Shown one piece after another: positions 1-6,279 of a stretch of DNA of 7,341 nt. A program made the position numbers and the translations under genes. The number at the start of each line of letters is the position of its first letter. Within the stretch, counting starts at the first letter, position 1. Under the pieces are notes generated by a model that had not been told where the DNA came from, searched no databases, and worked only from the letters and a program-made list of their open reading frames with translations. Source of the stretch: Candidatus Heimdallarchaeota archaeon LC_2 (GTDB taxonomy: Archaea > Asgardarchaeota > Heimdallarchaeia > Heimdallarchaeales > Kariarchaeaceae). The DNA lies in contig MDVR01000111.1 of assembly GCA_001940725.1 (NCBI GenBank), forward strand, positions 1 through 7,341, read 5' to 3'.

Positions 1-1439
1 CATTAATACAATATGAAGGTGGAATTTATGACGGTGGAGTTAGTGAATTCTTCGGTGAATTTTTCAAGAATGGATATTTGTCAGAAGGAGATAGGCAATC
101 TTATGTAAATAATATACTAACTTTAGGTTTAGTTGCAGTCTCAATGATTTTCTTAGCTATTTTCTTCAGAGAAAATCAATTTTTAAATCGATTTATGATT
201 ATACCTACACTTATCTACGGCTACACCTCGACAATTCTCTTACAAAGAGCAACGAATAATTATATAATAATGTTTATCAATATATTCTATATTACCGGAC
301 TTTTCTTTTACTGGATGAAATATGGAGAATTCGTCTCATTTTTTGAAAATAGATTGATTATTTTTACACTAAAAAGATCACTTGCCATTATTCCATTATT
401 TTTGGCAATATCGATTTTTACATTCTTCGGAATAAATTTTATCGGAAATCCTGTCGCACTTGCTACAGGGAGAATAAGAGTAGGAAAACAAGAGAAAATT
501 AAAATATTATTAATTCAGTATGGCTTTACTGATAGTAGTGGAAATGAGATAGCCGTTTGGAGAAGATACATAATTTGGATCAATGATTTTATCCATGGAG
601 ATTTGGGAAGAAGTTTTCAAAACGGTGCTCCAGTTACTGATAACATAAATCGATTCTTATGGGAGACTCTTAAAATGCAGGCACTAGCATTAATAATTGC
701 TTTTATATTGAGTGTGATTGTAGGAATAATCGCAGCATATTATCACCGATCTACTATAGATACTGCAATCTCCGCATTTGCTCTATTAGGTCTCTCTATG
801 CCAATTTTTGTAACAGCTATCCTAGCAATTTTGATATTTGGTGGTTTTGGATTGGATTGGTTCCCTGTTGCAGGAGCTCATGGATTAGATTTTGAGCTCG
901 CACAACAATGTGAATTTTGTGACCAGAAACCTGGAAATTACTTTACAAACAACTTCTCAGATGATTGGGCGACTATATCTTTTTGGACAACGTCTTTTGA
1001 GATATGGTGGGTATACACAAGAGACAGTTTAAATCATCTAGTTCTACCTGTATTGACACTCACATTCGCAAGTATGGCTACATTTTCTCGTTTAACAAGA
1101 TCTACTATGCTCGAAGTTATGCGACAAGATTACATCCTTGCAGCAAGAGCAAATGGATTATCCGAATTTACAGTTGTTGGAAAACATGCACTTAGAAATG
1201 TTCTACTTCCATTGGTAACTTTTCTGGGTATAAGTGTTGGTTTCCTTTTAGCGGGAGCTCCGATTACGGAAACAGTCTTTTCATGGCCAGGAATGGGTTT
1301 CTATTTCCTAACAGCATTGAGTACTTTAGATATACCAATTTTAATGGCATTAACAATGATCATTACATTAATGATACTCTTTGCAAATCTTATTGTTGAT
1401 GTGGCATACACATTTTTGGATCCACGAATATCGTTATAG
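1..1439 (+). CDS. dppB: DppB/OppB-type peptide ABC transporter permease, 5'-truncated, with extra N-terminal membrane region
   Basis: One of the two channel-forming permeases of a peptide-type ABC importer. The frame is open to the left edge (first full codon at 3), so the TTG at 78 is unlikely to be the real start and the protein has at least 478 residues. Numbering from TTG 78, the family core begins near residue 93 (FTLKRSLAIIPLFLAISIFT), with the usual N-terminal helix of DppB. The ATPase-contacting EAA loop is at 350-378 (DYILAARANGLSE, then HALRNVLLP), and the C terminus (ETVFSWPGMG; VDVAYTFLDPRISL) is typical. Bacterial DppB is about 340 residues; here at least 117 precede the core, with hydrophobic segments near 13-30, 38-56 and 62-80. 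The outward-facing loop around 264-320 contains a CEFC pair. Family assignment is firm; peptide as substrate is inferred from the family. Confidence 0.93.
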   Translation, partial: LIQYEGGIYDGGVSEFFGEFFKNGYLSEGDRQSYVNNILTLGLVAVSMIFLAIFFRENQFLNRFMIIPTLIYGYTSTILLQRATNNYIIMFINIFYITGLFFYWMKYGEFVSFFENRLIIFTLKRSLAIIPLFLAISIFTFFGINFIGNPVALATGRIRVGKQEKIKILLIQYGFTDSSGNEIAVWRRYIIWINDFIHGDLGRSFQNGAPVTDNINRFLWETLKMQALALIIAFILSVIVGIIAAYYHRSTIDTAISAFALLGLSMPIFVTAILAILIFGGFGLDWFPVAGAHGLDFELAQQCEFCDQKPGNYFTNNFSDDWATISFWTTSFEIWWVYTRDSLNHLVLPVLTLTFASMATFSRLTRSTMLEVMRQDYILAARANGLSEFTVVGKHALRNVLLPLVTFLGISVGFLLAGAPITETVFSWPGMGFYFLTALSTLDIPILMALTMIITLMILFANLIVDVAYTFLDPRISL

Positions 1440-1444
1440 GTGAG
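1439..1444 (+). promoter_or_regulatory. Ribosome binding site of dppC
   Basis: GGTGAG starts on the last base of the dppB stop codon and lies 8 bases before the dppC ATG. It matches the GGTGA part of the archaeal anti-Shine-Dalgarno complement. The overlap with the upstream stop supports translation of dppC from the same transcript. Confidence 0.65.
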
Positions 1445-1452
1445 ATAGATAT

Positions 1453-2427
1453 ATGGCATCACAGACAAAAACTCATGAAGTTACTAAGGATCAAATCATT
1501 ATAGATGTGGAAGATAAAGTCGCAGAAATAAAAGGAATTAATCAATGGAGTATTATAATAAGCCGTATCAGGAATAACAAAGCTGCAGTTATAGCATTAT
1601 ATTATGTCATGCTAAACTTATTAATTGCATTTTTTTATCCTCTATTTTTATCAGAAACACCCGTTTCTACAGATCCCGGTAAAAATAGAAGATTTGGGGG
1701 TGGAGTAAATGCCTTCCCAAACTTAAAATATCCAGCGGGTGTTAATATTCAAGGATATGATTTGTATTCAAGGATGGTTGCTGGAACCGAAACATCAATT
1801 ATTGTTGGTGTTGTAGCAACTTTGATATCATTAGTTATTGGTGTCATCGTCGGTCTTCTTGCGGGATATTACCAAGGTAAATTAGAAGAAATCGCAATGC
1901 GAATTACTGATCTTTTTCTTGCAGTACCATTTCTTATTATTGCTTTGATCATGATAAGAATGGTAAATGGTGGTCAAACAGAAATCTTTGAAGATTTCAC
2001 ACAATTACAGATAATTATACTGTTATTGGGTGTATTTGGTTGGGCCGGGCTTGCAAGATTAGTGACAGCCAATGTGAAACAAGTTTCAGCACTGGAATAT
2101 ATTGATGCAGTTAGAATTATGGGTGCAAGTGACAAGCGAATAATAGTTGTGCATATTTTACCCAATGTTCTTGCTCCAATTATTGTTATAACATCTATTT
2201 TTATTGCAGGCGCAATCCTTTCAGAAGCAGCGCTAGCATTTCTAGGATTTGGAGATCCTGTCAATACGGTTAGTTGGGGTATCGAGGTATCTCAAGCCCA
2301 AGATTCTTTGCAATTAAATCCCGAACAAGCACTTATTCCTGGATTTGCCATATTTTTCTTGGTATTAGCTGTAAATATATTTGGAGACGCGATAAGAGAC
2401 GCGTTAGATCCAAGACTAAAAGATTAA
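1453..2427 (+). CDS. dppC: DppC/OppC-type peptide ABC transporter permease
   Basis: Second channel permease, expected to pair with DppB and contact the ATPases. The 324 residues are a normal length for the family. A cytoplasmic tail of about 45 residues precedes the first membrane segment (46-65). An outward-facing loop (66-112) leads to further segments near 113-138, 152-171, 187-205, 241-262 and 294-312. The EAA coupling loop is clear at 215-241 (EYIDAVRIMGASDKR, then HILPNVLAP), as are the family signatures ILSEAALAFLGFG (255-267) and the C-terminal GDAIRDALDPRLKD. The loop usually reading TDxxGRDxxSR is altered here to VNIQGYDLYSR (97-107). The ATG at 1453 has a well-placed Shine-Dalgarno site and follows dppB by 13 bases. 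Family assignment is firm; the transported peptide is not deducible. Confidence 0.95.
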   Translation: MASQTKTHEVTKDQIIIDVEDKVAEIKGINQWSIIISRIRNNKAAVIALYYVMLNLLIAFFYPLFLSETPVSTDPGKNRRFGGGVNAFPNLKYPAGVNIQGYDLYSRMVAGTETSIIVGVVATLISLVIGVIVGLLAGYYQGKLEEIAMRITDLFLAVPFLIIALIMIRMVNGGQTEIFEDFTQLQIIILLLGVFGWAGLARLVTANVKQVSALEYIDAVRIMGASDKRIIVVHILPNVLAPIIVITSIFIAGAILSEAALAFLGFGDPVNTVSWGIEVSQAQDSLQLNPEQALIPGFAIFFLVLAVNIFGDAIRDALDPRLKD

Positions 2428-2451
2428 AATCTAATATACCAAATTTTTCAT

Positions 2452-2865
2452 ATGACATCGAAAAAGATTCCTTTATCTAATCAGACAATGGATGAAGTAA
2501 CAATCATAAATGAGTTAGCAAAATTAGAAAAGATAAAATATCTTTGGATTAAAATTACAATAACTGGCATTATTACAGCTTTAGGCGCGATATTTGTATT
2601 ATTCCTTATTGCATTTTTATTCAATTTCTTTAATTTTGGAATTGTATTAGAATTGTTTAATAGGGGCTTATTAATGGTTTTCTTTTCTGCAGTATATTTC
2701 CTTATTTCAGGATTCTCAATTTGGTTTGGTCCTTCTCCACAATGGGCTGATTTTAAGTCTAGAGTATTAACACAGACTATCAAACCAAGAAGTATGTCTG
2801 AATCTCTTCAAATTGGTTACAAACATTCGGTAACAGGAATTGTGTTATTGATACTCGCTGGTTAA
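2452..2865 (+). CDS. Small membrane protein of unknown function, possibly truncated
   Basis: I do not recognise this 137-residue protein. It has a polar N terminus (1-30), a strongly hydrophobic segment near 36-58, a second near 72-92, then a polar region with the motif WFGPSPQWADFKSR. It ends abruptly in a short hydrophobic run (GIVLLILAG) that looks like an interrupted third membrane helix. The ATG lies 24 bases after the dppC stop and in the same frame; no Shine-Dalgarno site is visible, and Met13 is an alternative start. Its position directly behind the permeases suggests co-transcription and perhaps an accessory role in the transporter, but this is inference from context only. A protein-like tail in another frame just downstream (2883-2942) raises the possibility that the gene has lost its original C terminus. 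Confidence 0.7.
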   Translation: MTSKKIPLSNQTMDEVTIINELAKLEKIKYLWIKITITGIITALGAIFVLFLIAFLFNFFNFGIVLELFNRGLLMVFFSAVYFLISGFSIWFGPSPQWADFKSRVLTQTIKPRSMSESLQIGYKHSVTGIVLLILAG

Positions 2866-2867
2866 AA

Positions 2868-2883
2868 TTTATCATTTGATAAA
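2868..2883. repeat. Perfect palindrome just after the small membrane protein gene
   Basis: TTTATCA and TGATAAA are separated by TT, giving a 16-base dyad 2 bases after the TAA stop. It could be a weak stem or a protein-binding operator. A related core (ATCA-T-TGAT) occurs in the palindrome at 7030-7046. A TAAAAT direct repeat (2863-2868 and 2880-2885) brackets it. Confidence 0.5.
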
Positions 2884-2942
2884 ATATCCGTTATCTTCCT
2901 AAATCTAAAGATGAAAGTGATATTATCGAGATATTGAGGTGA
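2883..2942 (+). pseudogene. Possible detached C-terminal remnant of the small membrane protein
   Basis: In a different frame from the upstream gene, these codons read NIRYLPKSKDESDIIEILR followed by TGA. The composition (charged, ordinary codons) resembles a cytoplasmic tail that would suit a membrane protein. The frame is closed just upstream by TGA and TAA (2877-2882), and no start codon or ribosome binding site serves it. It may be the original tail of the 2452-2865 gene after small insertions or deletions, or simply chance; 19 codons are too few to decide. Confidence 0.2.
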
Positions 2943-2982
2943 AAAACCTACTTAGAAAACATTTGCATTTATAGCAATTCAC

Positions 2983-3012
2983 GTAAATACCTGAAGGAAT
3001 CCTGCGTATTAC
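2983..3012. repeat. Imperfect inverted repeat in the intergenic gap
   Basis: The outer arms GTAAATAC (2983-2990) and GTATTAC (3006-3012) pair over seven bases with one bulged A. Inside them AGGA (2995-2998) faces TCCT (3000-3003) across a single A. This could be a regulatory site or a weak RNA stem. No T-tract follows directly, so it does not look like a terminator. Confidence 0.3.
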
Positions 3013-3096
3013 TGTAAATTTATATCACATATTTCTAAATATATCGAGTTATTCTATAATTTCAAATTCTAATGATCCTAACGTCAATCTTATTAC

Positions 3097-3108
3097 TTTT
3101 TATATAAA
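3097..3108 (+). promoter_or_regulatory. TATA-box candidate for the dppF unit
   Basis: TTTTATATAAAA lies 53 bases before the ATG at 3162. With the usual archaeal spacing of about 25 bases from TATA box to transcription start, the leader would be roughly 30 bases. It is the strongest TATA-like element in the longest gap of the cluster. A B-recognition element is not clear. Confidence 0.5.
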
Positions 3109-3161
3109 AAAAGGTTATGCAGTTCCATATTGCTTAAGAAAGTTTAAACAAATGACGACAT

Positions 3162-4253
3162 ATGGGCAGTTCTAGCTCTATGGATGGCAAATCAGTTCAA
3201 GATACCGATACTAGTGAAGTGTTTCCAGGTACCCCAGAAAATCCTCAATCAGAAGTTATTTTGGAACTAAGAAACTTAAAAAAATATTTTGGAGTTCAAA
3301 GTAAATCTTTATTACTTTCGAAAGTTATTGGATACATTAAAGCGGTAGATGGTGTCGATTTACAAATTTACGATGGTGAAGTCCTAGGTCTAGTAGGAGA
3401 ATCAGGTTGTGGAAAGAGCACACTTTCAAAATTGATTGTGGGGTTAGAAGAACCTACATTGGGACAAGTTTGGTATAAAGATATGGATATAACCAAATTA
3501 AAAGGTCGGAAGGAAAAATTACAGTTTAGAAGGAATATACAAATGATATTTCAAGATCCTTATAATTCCCTCAATCCTCGGAAATTAGTAAAGGATACTC
3601 TTAAAGAACCATTAACCATTCACTTTGGTCACTTATCAAATGATGAAAAAGAAAAAATGGTAAGTGATTTGCTTAGGAAGGTGGGTTTGGAAACTTACCA
3701 TGGTTATAGATATCCTCATGAATTCTCAGGAGGTCAAAGACAAAGAATTGGTCTTGCTAGAGCCTTGATTATTAATCCTAAAATTGTAATCGCAGATGAA
3801 CCCGTGTCTGCATTGGATGTATCGGTTCAAGCAACAATTCTAAACTTAGTCCAAAAATTACAAAAAGAATTTGGTTTATCAATTATTTTCATTGCTCATG
3901 ACCTATCAGTTGTTAAACATGTATCTGACAGAGTGGCAGTAATGTATTTGGGTCGTATTGTGGAAATAGGTCCGACGGAAAGAATATTTGACAAACCAGC
4001 TCATCCTTATACTGTTTCATTGTTATCTGCAATTCCCTTTGCAGATCCAGATATCAAGAAAAAGAAAATAATTCTAAAAGGAGATGTGCCATCCCCAATA
4101 AATCTACCAACAGGTTGTAGATTCCATGAACGATGTTATAAAGTCGAAGATATCTGTAAAATTGAAGATCCAAAATTCAGGGAGATATCAAATGGTTGTT
4201 GGGCAGCTTGTCACTTTCCAGAAGATGAACAAGTAATAAAATTTGTAGACTAA
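3162..4253 (+). CDS. dppF: DppF/OppF-type peptide ABC transporter ATP-binding protein
   Basis: Cytoplasmic ATPase that would power peptide import with its DppD partner. A polar tail of about 33 residues precedes the ABC domain. Every motif is intact: Walker A GESGCGKST (79-87), Q-loop Gln131 in FQDPYNSLNP, signature FSGGQ (188-192), Walker B IVIADE with catalytic Glu213, D-loop SALD, and switch His246 in AHD. The FQDPYNSLNPR stretch is typical of the DppF/OppF side. The peptide-importer C-terminal region follows (HPYTVSLLSAIP, 281-292), with cysteines 319, 325, 332, 346 and 350; the four positions usual for this family have been reported to hold an iron-sulfur cluster in some homologues, and Cys346 is an addition. 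The first in-frame ATG is 3162, with no Shine-Dalgarno site; a nearby ATG at 3152 is out of frame and stops after seven codons. Confidence 0.95.
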   Translation: MGSSSSMDGKSVQDTDTSEVFPGTPENPQSEVILELRNLKKYFGVQSKSLLLSKVIGYIKAVDGVDLQIYDGEVLGLVGESGCGKSTLSKLIVGLEEPTLGQVWYKDMDITKLKGRKEKLQFRRNIQMIFQDPYNSLNPRKLVKDTLKEPLTIHFGHLSNDEKEKMVSDLLRKVGLETYHGYRYPHEFSGGQRQRIGLARALIINPKIVIADEPVSALDVSVQATILNLVQKLQKEFGLSIIFIAHDLSVVKHVSDRVAVMYLGRIVEIGPTERIFDKPAHPYTVSLLSAIPFADPDIKKKKIILKGDVPSPINLPTGCRFHERCYKVEDICKIEDPKFREISNGCWAACHFPEDEQVIKFVD

Positions 4254-4263
4254 TAATAATACT

Positions 4264-4268
4264 GGAGA
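4264..4268 (+). promoter_or_regulatory. Ribosome binding site of the 4277 membrane protein gene
   Basis: GGAGA lies 8 bases before the ATG at 4277 and about 10 bases after the dppF stop. It fits a Shine-Dalgarno site and supports this start and translation from a shared transcript. The neighbouring ATPase genes lack such a site. Confidence 0.6.
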
Positions 4269-4276
4269 TAGCATAT

Positions 4277-5203
4277 ATGACATCAAATCAAAGTAGTAGT
4301 AAAACAACATTTCAAACAGATGCAAGGCAATTATTAATTTATAAAATTAGCAGTCCGACTACAGTTTGGTTTTTCTCTTTATGGGCAACTGGATTGCTAT
4401 CAATGATAGGTTTCAACCTTGTTCGAGAAGGATTCAATGCAGATGGCTTAACTGGGGGTCCAGCATATTATTCACGCATCTTCTTGTTTTATGGATTAAA
4501 TGAAAAATCAACTTATGATTCACCATATTTAGATGGATTTTTACCTTGGATTTTTGCTCCTTTCCTTGGAATTTGGTTGGGCCTAGCATTATTTTATTTA
4601 AAACATGCTGGGTTCTCAAAAAACGGTGGAACTTTTTTAGATTCAGATGGAACCTTATCTTTTGCGTTTTTCGGTGAAAATGTCTTTGGGTTTGGAATTA
4701 ATATTTTTGGAGTTAAAGGAAATTTATTCTATATTGGAATTTTATGGTTTCCTATCATTTCTGCATCAATTATTACGGCCGTGTATACTAAACACGTAAA
4801 AAGAGACACGTCAATTGTGACAAGATTTTTCTTTAATTTTGTAATTGCTCTCTGGACAGGAATACAAATAGCAAAGATGACAGACCCCAATCTTTCATTT
4901 AGTTTACAAGGGGCTTACGAATCTTTATTCTTAGATCGTAAATTTAACACATTTATAGTTTTCGACGGTGAATATCATCCGACTTTGCTAGCTTTCATAT
5001 TTACTTTATTTCAAATTATCCCAATGATCATCTTTGGTTTTATAAGTTCTTTAGGTAACATTTATAGAAACACAAAAGCTAGCATGGAACGTTATCAAAT
5101 AAGAAGGGAAATGCATGCCAAGAGAAAGCGGGATGGATATAGCAAACTTCCTTGGGAGAGAGGAAATAAAGAGGGAGAACCGAAATCTGACTCTCAGAAA
5201 TAA
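4277..5203 (+). CDS. Five-segment membrane protein of unknown function between the two transporter ATPases
   Basis: I do not recognise this 308-residue protein as a member of a named family. Hydrophobic segments lie near 30-48, 88-108, 148-170, 180-200 and 236-260. The first loop (50-87) is rich in Gly, Asp and Tyr (REGFNADGLTGGPAYYSR). The tail (262-308) is strongly basic then mixed charge (ERYQIRREMHAKRKRDGY), so by the positive-inside rule it is probably cytoplasmic, where the ATPases act. There is no ATP-binding, binding-protein or recognisable enzyme motif. It follows dppF by 23 bases with a good Shine-Dalgarno site and precedes dppD by 28 bases, so it is almost certainly co-expressed with them. 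An accessory subunit of the importer is the natural guess, but it rests on location alone. Confidence 0.85.
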   Translation: MTSNQSSSKTTFQTDARQLLIYKISSPTTVWFFSLWATGLLSMIGFNLVREGFNADGLTGGPAYYSRIFLFYGLNEKSTYDSPYLDGFLPWIFAPFLGIWLGLALFYLKHAGFSKNGGTFLDSDGTLSFAFFGENVFGFGINIFGVKGNLFYIGILWFPIISASIITAVYTKHVKRDTSIVTRFFFNFVIALWTGIQIAKMTDPNLSFSLQGAYESLFLDRKFNTFIVFDGEYHPTLLAFIFTLFQIIPMIIFGFISSLGNIYRNTKASMERYQIRREMHAKRKRDGYSKLPWERGNKEGEPKSDSQK

Positions 5204-5231
5204 TTGCATAATTACAATAAAATGATGTCTT

Positions 5232-6242
5232 ATGAGTAAAACAAAAGAACAAATCATGTTATCTGTTGAGAATATTTATACATATTTTCGTACAGAAAGT
5301 GGTATAGTAAAAGCATTAGATGGTGTATCCTTTAATGTAAAAAAGAATGAAGCAGTTGGAATTGTAGGCGAAAGTGGTTGTGGTAAAACTGTTACAGCAC
5401 AATCCATTCTGAGAATATTACCGAAAAACGGTGATACTGTTGCAGGAGAGATAAACTATTTAGGCATTGATTTATTGAAATTGACAAACAGACAGATGCA
5501 AAAAGTCAGAGGAAGTGAAATAGCACTTCTATTTCAAAATCCATTATCTGCATTAAATCCCGTCATGACAATCAGTGCTCAAATGCTGGACGTTATTCAA
5601 CTTCACAGAGGCGTTGATAAAAACCGAGCAAGAGAAATTGCAATAGAGATGTTAGATGCCGTTGGGATCCCAGATGCAAAAGATCGTATCGATGATTATC
5701 CTCATCAATATTCTGGAGGAATGAGACAGAGAATTCTAATTGCAAGAGCATTAACTCTGCAACCCAAACTACTCATTGCTGATGAACCAACAACTGCATT
5801 AGATGTTACCATTCAAGCGCAAGTTCTGGATATCATTCAAAAAATGCGCGAACGTTTTGGATTGTCTTTAATGTTGATAACACACAACTTAGGAGTCGTC
5901 GCAGAGAATACTGATCGTATCCACATCTTCTATGGTGGTCGTGTTGTTGAGTCTGGTCCTACAAGAGAAATTTTTAGAGATCCCAAACACCCTTATACAA
6001 TTGCATTGCTTGAATCTATTCCATCATTTAAGGATATCAAAGGTGAATTACCAACGATCGCTGGAACAGTTCCACAACTTATTAATCCCCCTCCCGGATG
6101 TCGTTTCCACCCTCGCTGTGAATTTGCGACAGATGTTTGTAAAACAAGACCTGACTTCCAATCTGCTGGAAAAGATCGATTTGTTGCCTGTTTTCATCTT
6201 GAAGAAGTTCACAAAGCTATAGACGCTCGATCAAAAGAATAA
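5232..6242 (+). CDS. dppD: DppD/OppD-type peptide ABC transporter ATP-binding protein
   Basis: Second cytoplasmic ATPase, expected to form a heterodimer with the DppF-like protein under the DppB/DppC channel. The motifs are intact: Walker A GESGCGKT (46-53), Q-loop Gln102 in FQNPLSALNP (FQDP is more usual), signature YSGGM (160-164), Walker B LLIADE with Glu185, D-loop TALD, and switch His218 in THN. YSGGMRQR and HPYTIALLESIP are typical of the DppD/OppD side. The C-terminal region carries cysteines 290, 296, 303 and 320, the usual set reported as an iron-sulfur site in some homologues. The 336 residues are a normal length. ATG 5232 is taken as the start, but Met9 (5256) matches where many relatives begin (MLSVENI), and neither has a Shine-Dalgarno site. 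ATGs at 5222 and 5225 are out of frame and stop within six codons. Confidence 0.95.
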   Translation: MSKTKEQIMLSVENIYTYFRTESGIVKALDGVSFNVKKNEAVGIVGESGCGKTVTAQSILRILPKNGDTVAGEINYLGIDLLKLTNRQMQKVRGSEIALLFQNPLSALNPVMTISAQMLDVIQLHRGVDKNRAREIAIEMLDAVGIPDAKDRIDDYPHQYSGGMRQRILIARALTLQPKLLIADEPTTALDVTIQAQVLDIIQKMRERFGLSLMLITHNLGVVAENTDRIHIFYGGRVVESGPTREIFRDPKHPYTIALLESIPSFKDIKGELPTIAGTVPQLINPPPGCRFHPRCEFATDVCKTRPDFQSAGKDRFVACFHLEEVHKAIDARSKE

Positions 6243-6245
6243 CCA

Positions 6246-6279
6246 ATAAAAAATCTACTTCAGATTAATCATTTTTTAT
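6246..6279. terminator. Bidirectional terminator between convergent genes
   Basis: ATAAAAAAT (6246-6254) and ATTTTTTAT (6271-6279) are exact inverse complements. Between them AATCT (6252-6256) and AGATT (6262-6266) form a five-base stem around ACTTC. Each strand therefore reads hairpin then T6, close behind the stop codon of dppD on plus and of the GTPase-like gene on minus. T-tracts terminate archaeal transcription; the hairpin may be incidental. Confidence 0.55.

Larger units (their letters stand above)
2866..3161 (+). other. Intergenic gap inside the transporter cluster
   Basis: About 296 bases without a convincing complete gene; all three plus frames are repeatedly interrupted. From left to right it holds a 16-base palindrome immediately after the stop of the small membrane gene, a short protein-like tail in another frame (2883-2942), a GAGGTGA string (2936-2942) not followed by a plausible reading frame, an imperfect inverted repeat (2983-3012), and a TATA-like box (3097-3108) before the DppF-like gene. 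All other junctions in the cluster are 28 bases or less, so this gap probably divides it into two transcription units. Confidence 0.6.

Noticed and set aside
78..80. TTG as the start of the DppB-like gene
   Set aside because: The same frame stays open to the left edge with protein-like sequence, and no ribosome binding site precedes the TTG; the gene is better read as truncated by the window.
1004..1195. Plus-strand open frame of 63 codons inside dppB
   Set aside because: Lies wholly within the well-supported permease in another frame and resembles no protein; a shadow.
1974..2264. Minus-strand open frame of 96 codons inside dppC
   Set aside because: Antisense to conserved DppC motifs, with no start signals; a shadow.
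2481..2783. Minus-strand open frame of 100 codons opposite the small membrane protein
   Set aside because: The plus-strand reading has coherent membrane segments and fits the gene order; the antisense product is Asn/Lys/Ile-rich with no recognisable pattern.
2939..2974. Short GTG-started frame overlapping GAGGTGA
   Set aside because: The ribosome-binding string overlaps the GTG itself and the frame stops after 11 codons.
5932..6222. Plus-strand open frame of 96 codons inside dppD
   Set aside because: Overlaps the conserved C-terminal region of the ATPase in another frame; a shadow.
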